This document shows positions 5,505-7,857 of a stretch of 7,857 bases of DNA, piece by piece (the first letter of the stretch is position 1; each line of letters starts with the position of its first letter). The position numbers and the translations under genes are program-made. The notes under the pieces are model-generated. The model was given only the letters and a program-made list of their open reading frames with translations. It was not told where the DNA came from and made no database searches. This DNA is from Aquisalimonas sp. (GTDB lineage: Bacteria > Pseudomonadota > Gammaproteobacteria > Nitrococcales > Aquisalimonadaceae). The stretch covers positions 1 to 7,857 of the forward strand of contig SKYZ01000197.1 in the NCBI GenBank assembly GCA_007127625.1, read 5' to 3'.

Positions 5505-7034
5505 ATGACCACCATTCGCCAGGACGACCTCATCCAGAGCGTGGCCGACGCGCTGCAGTACATTTCCTACTATCACCCGAAGGACTTCGTGCAGGCGGTC
5601 ACCTCCGCCTACGAGCGCGAGGAATCGCAGGCGGCGCGGGATGCCATGGCGCAGATCCTGATCAACTCGCGCATGTGCGCCGAGGGGCGGCGCCCCATCT
5701 GCCAGGACACGGGCATCGTCACCGTCTTCCTGCGTATCGGCATGGACGTGCGCTGGGATGCCACCATGAGTGTCGAGGACATGGTCAACGAGGGGGTGCG
5801 CCGCGCCTACACCCATCAGGACAACGTGTTGCGCGCCTCGGTACTGCAGGACCCCGCCGGCGCTCGGCGGAATTCCGGCGACAACACGCCGGCGGTGATC
5901 CATATGGAGGTGGTGCCGGGTGATACCGTGGAGGTGGAACTGGCGGCCAAGGGAGGTGGTTCCGAGGCGAAGGCCAAGTTCGCCATGCTCAATCCCTCGG
6001 ACAGCATTGTCGACTGGGTTCTCAAGACAGTACCCACCATGGGCGCCGGCTGGTGCCCGCCGGGGATTCTCGGTATCGGTATCGGTGGCACCGCGGAGAA
6101 GGCCATGGTCCAGGCCAAGGAGGCCTGCATGGAATCCATCGACATCCACGACCTGCGCGAGCGCGGTCCGGCCAGCAAGGCCGAAGAGTTGCGCCTGGAG
6201 ATCTTCGACCGGGTCAATAAGCTGGGCATCGGCGCCCAGGGACTTGGTGGCCTGACCACCGTGCTGGACGTGAAGATCAAGGACTACCCCACCCACGCCG
6301 CCAACCTGCCGGTGGCCATGATCCCCAACTGCGCCGCCACCCGCCACGCCCACTTCGCGCTGGACGGATCGGGGCCGGCGGAGCTTACGCCGCCGTCCCT
6401 GGATGACTGGCCGGAGATTACCTGGGACGCCGGTGAGAGCGCCCGTCGGGTGAATCTGGACACTGTCACCCGCGAGGAGGTGGCGAGTTGGAAACCCGGC
6501 GAGACCCTGCTGCTGTCGGGGAAGATGCTCACCGGCCGCGACGCCGCCCACAAGCGCATCGCCGACCTGTTCGCCCGTGGCGAGCCGCTCCCCGAGGGCG
6601 TGGACTTCAACAACCGCTTCATCTACTACGTGGGTCCCGTGGATCCGGTGCGCGATGAAGTGGTGGGGCCCGCAGGCCCCACCACGGCCACTCGCATGGA
6701 CAAGTTCACCGGCCAGATGCTCGAGCGCACCGGTCTGCTGGGCATGATCGGCAAGGCCGAGCGCGGCCCCGAGGCGGTGCAGGCCATTCGCGATAATCAG
6801 GCTGTCTACCTCATGGCCGTGGGTGGCGCCGCATATCTGGTCTCCAAGGCGATCCGGAAATCCCGCGTGGTGGCCTTTGAGGACCTGGGCATGGAAGCCA
6901 TCCACGAGTTCGAAGTGGAGGACATGCCGGTGACTGTCGCTGTGGATGCCGCCGGGCAGTCCGTTCACGAGACCGGGCCGCGGGAGTGGCGCGACCGCAT
7001 CGCCGGCATTCCGGTACGCACCGAGCCGGCCTGA
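5505..7034 (+). CDS. fumA: Class I fumarate hydratase, iron-sulfur, single polypeptide
   Basis: This 509-residue enzyme interconverts fumarate and (S)-malate in the TCA cycle with a [4Fe-4S] cluster. Three cysteines sit in the family contexts for cluster binding: Cys66 (PICQDTG), Cys184 (GWCPPGILGIGIGGT) and Cys276 (MIPNCAATRHAHF). The C-terminal beta domain (about 320-490) shows LSGKMLTGRDAAHKR with Arg345 and His349, YYVGPVDP, GPTTATRMD and GMIGKAERG with Lys417, all expected in the active site. The protein looks closer to the roughly 507-residue Pseudomonas-type enzyme than to E. coli FumA (548), which has a longer N-terminus. The ATG at 5505 has GAGGGGG 5 bases upstream; a possible earlier start at 5448 lacks family homology. 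It has its own promoter upstream and a strong hairpin after it, suggesting a single-gene transcript. A tartrate dehydratase is unlikely, because both domains are fused in the long fumarase layout. Confidence 0.95.
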   Translation: MTTIRQDDLIQSVADALQYISYYHPKDFVQAVTSAYEREESQAARDAMAQILINSRMCAEGRRPICQDTGIVTVFLRIGMDVRWDATMSVEDMVNEGVRRAYTHQDNVLRASVLQDPAGARRNSGDNTPAVIHMEVVPGDTVEVELAAKGGGSEAKAKFAMLNPSDSIVDWVLKTVPTMGAGWCPPGILGIGIGGTAEKAMVQAKEACMESIDIHDLRERGPASKAEELRLEIFDRVNKLGIGAQGLGGLTTVLDVKIKDYPTHAANLPVAMIPNCAATRHAHFALDGSGPAELTPPSLDDWPEITWDAGESARRVNLDTVTREEVASWKPGETLLLSGKMLTGRDAAHKRIADLFARGEPLPEGVDFNNRFIYYVGPVDPVRDEVVGPAGPTTATRMDKFTGQMLERTGLLGMIGKAERGPEAVQAIRDNQAVYLMAVGGAAYLVSKAIRKSRVVAFEDLGMEAIHEFEVEDMPVTVAVDAAGQSVHETGPREWRDRIAGIPVRTEPA

Positions 7035-7054
7035 TCCCGTTCGTTTCGCCCCGT

Positions 7055-7087
7055 AATGCAAGCCCCGCTCCGAGCGGGGCTTGCATT
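7055..7087 (+). terminator. Strong hairpin after the fumarase gene, probable terminator
   Basis: A perfect 15-bp stem (7055-7069 with 7073-7087) with a 3-base CCG loop begins 21 bases after the fumarase stop. The stem is GC-rich at its top. No T-run follows on the plus strand (GCCGTTCAG), so it is not a textbook intrinsic terminator. It may still end or stabilise the transcript, as strong U-less hairpins do in GC-rich genomes. Confidence 0.65.
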
Positions 7088-7102
7088 GCCGTTCAGTGGT
7101 GA

Positions 7103-7135
7103 TCGACAATAGAGCGAGCGCTCGCTCGATAGAAT
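7103..7135 (+). promoter_or_regulatory. Candidate promoter of the histidine phosphatase gene
   Basis: TCGACA (7103-7108, 5 of 6 to the -35 consensus) and TAGAAT (7130-7135, 5 of 6 to the -10) are separated by 21 bases, longer than the normal 17. The spacer is filled by the palindrome at 7112-7127. Either the promoter needs an activator that shortens the effective spacing, or only the -10 is real and the palindrome is a repressor site. Confidence 0.4.
7112..7127. promoter_or_regulatory. Perfect 16-bp palindrome, probable operator
   Basis: GAGCGAGCGCTCGCTC is a perfect inverted repeat without a spacer, 74 bases before the next start codon and immediately upstream of a TAGAAT -10. Short perfect palindromes of this form are typical of TetR-family operators. 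The position inside a long promoter spacer would also suit a MerR-type regulator. The regulator itself is not in the window. Confidence 0.5.
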
Positions 7136-7201
7136 GGCAGGGCGTCGGTTGCCGCCCCGCCGGCATGTCCGTTGATCGCAACACCACGAGGATTGCTCCG
7201 C

Positions 7202-7857
7202 ATGGGTGAAATTCACCTGATCCGCCATGGTCAGGCTTCCTTCGGCAGTGATGACTATGACCGTCTCTCGGATCTCGGGCGGCAGCAGACTGTTGCGCTG
7301 CGGGATCACTGGCGGCAGCTCGGGTTGCGGTTCGACGTGATCTACTGCGGCCTGCTGCACCGGCAGAGCAGTACCGCCAATCTGCTCATGAGCGGTGAAC
7401 TGGCTCCGGAATGGCGCCAGTCCGCCTGCCTGGACGAGTTCGCGCACCAGCCCGTGCTGCGTGCCTGGTGGCGGCGCCTGGGTGAGCAGGATCCCGACAA
7501 CATGCCCGATCGGGAACTCCTCAACAGCGACCGGCGTGTGTTTCAGCGGTTCTATACGCAGGCGATGAGCGCGTGGCTGGAAGGGCGGCTGCCGCCCACC
7601 GAGGGCCTGGAGTCCTGGGACGGATTCCGCGAGCGCTGCCAGGGCGCGCTGTCGGAACTCATGGCGGAGCAGCCCAGAGGGGCGCGCATCGGTGTGGTGA
7701 CCTCCGCCGGGGTGATCGGTGTGCTGGTCGGTCAGGTGCTGGGCCTGCGTGACGAGGCCGCCATGCGCCTGGGGTGGACCATCTACAACACGTCGCTGAC
7801 CCGGTTCGTGTACAACAAGTCCGGCGACGTCAGTCTGCTGGATTTCAATGCCGTGCC
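7202..7857 (+). CDS. Histidine phosphatase-fold protein, 3' end outside window
   Basis: 218 complete codons are visible and the frame is still open at the window edge. The N-terminus MGEIHLIRHGQASFG carries the RHG motif (8-10) of the histidine phosphatase (phosphoglycerate mutase-like) superfamily, whose first His is the phospho-acceptor. LLHRQSSTANLL (51-62) matches the conserved Arg/Thr block after strand 2, and LDEF supplies Glu79. The second catalytic block usually reads V-[ST]-H-G-G; here it reads GVVTSAGVIG (164-173), so Ser168 replaces the second His. This puts it in a divergent subgroup, with a classical phosphoglycerate mutase activity unlikely and the substrate unknown. The ATG at 7202 has GAGGA 9 bases upstream. 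A palindromic operator candidate lies before it, and the fumarase hairpin separates it from that gene. Confidence 0.85.
   Translation, partial: MGEIHLIRHGQASFGSDDYDRLSDLGRQQTVALRDHWRQLGLRFDVIYCGLLHRQSSTANLLMSGELAPEWRQSACLDEFAHQPVLRAWWRRLGEQDPDNMPDRELLNSDRRVFQRFYTQAMSAWLEGRLPPTEGLESWDGFRERCQGALSELMAEQPRGARIGVVTSAGVIGVLVGQVLGLRDEAAMRLGWTIYNTSLTRFVYNKSGDVSLLDFNAV

Noticed and set aside
4848..7187. Very long minus-strand open frame (779 codons) antisense to tsaB and the fumarase gene
   Set aside because: It mirrors the codon bias of the GC-rich plus-strand genes. The protein is rich in His, Gly, Arg and Val without any domain, and the plus-strand genes are clearly real.

Overview
The window is a GC-rich stretch of a halophilic or haloalkaliphilic gammaproteobacterium. 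The evidence for this is an ectoine operon, REP-type palindromes carrying a GTAG/GTGG head, a Pseudomonas-like long class I fumarase, and acidic protein segments. I lean towards an Ectothiorhodospiraceae/Chromatiales-like organism, but that placement is inference. I see no phage, transposase, CRISPR, tRNA or rRNA, and no clearly undescribed multi-gene system. The unusual points are regulatory or concern single proteins.

Layout: (1) 1-374, + strand: the C-terminal end of a molybdopterin formate dehydrogenase alpha subunit. (2) 375-494: a convergent intergenic gap holding three REP-like palindromes. (3) 495-2867, - strand: the ectoine operon ectA-ectB-ectC. The ectA stop codon lies inside the ectB ribosome binding site, and a 143-nt gap separates ectB from ectC. 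(4) 2868-3399: a 532-nt divergent regulatory region with a strikingly AT-rich core (about 3177-3281). The core contains a perfect 15-bp palindrome and an imperfect duplication. (5) 3400-5411, + strand: a YcaD-like MFS transporter followed 17 nt later by tsaB (tRNA t6A synthesis). (6) 5505-7034, + strand: a single-polypeptide [4Fe-4S] class I fumarase with its own extended -10 promoter and a strong hairpin after it. (7) 7202-7857, + strand: the start of a histidine-phosphatase-fold protein running off the window, preceded by a perfect 16-bp palindrome in its putative promoter.

How the genes fit together: EctB, EctA and EctC convert L-aspartate-beta-semialdehyde in three steps to ectoine, the cytoplasmic compatible solute. 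The neighbouring genes are central housekeeping functions (formate oxidation, TCA cycle, tRNA modification) with no evident pathway link to ectoine. The MFS gene shares the divergent control region with ectA, but its substrate is unknown. No ectR, ask_ect or ectD is present in the window.
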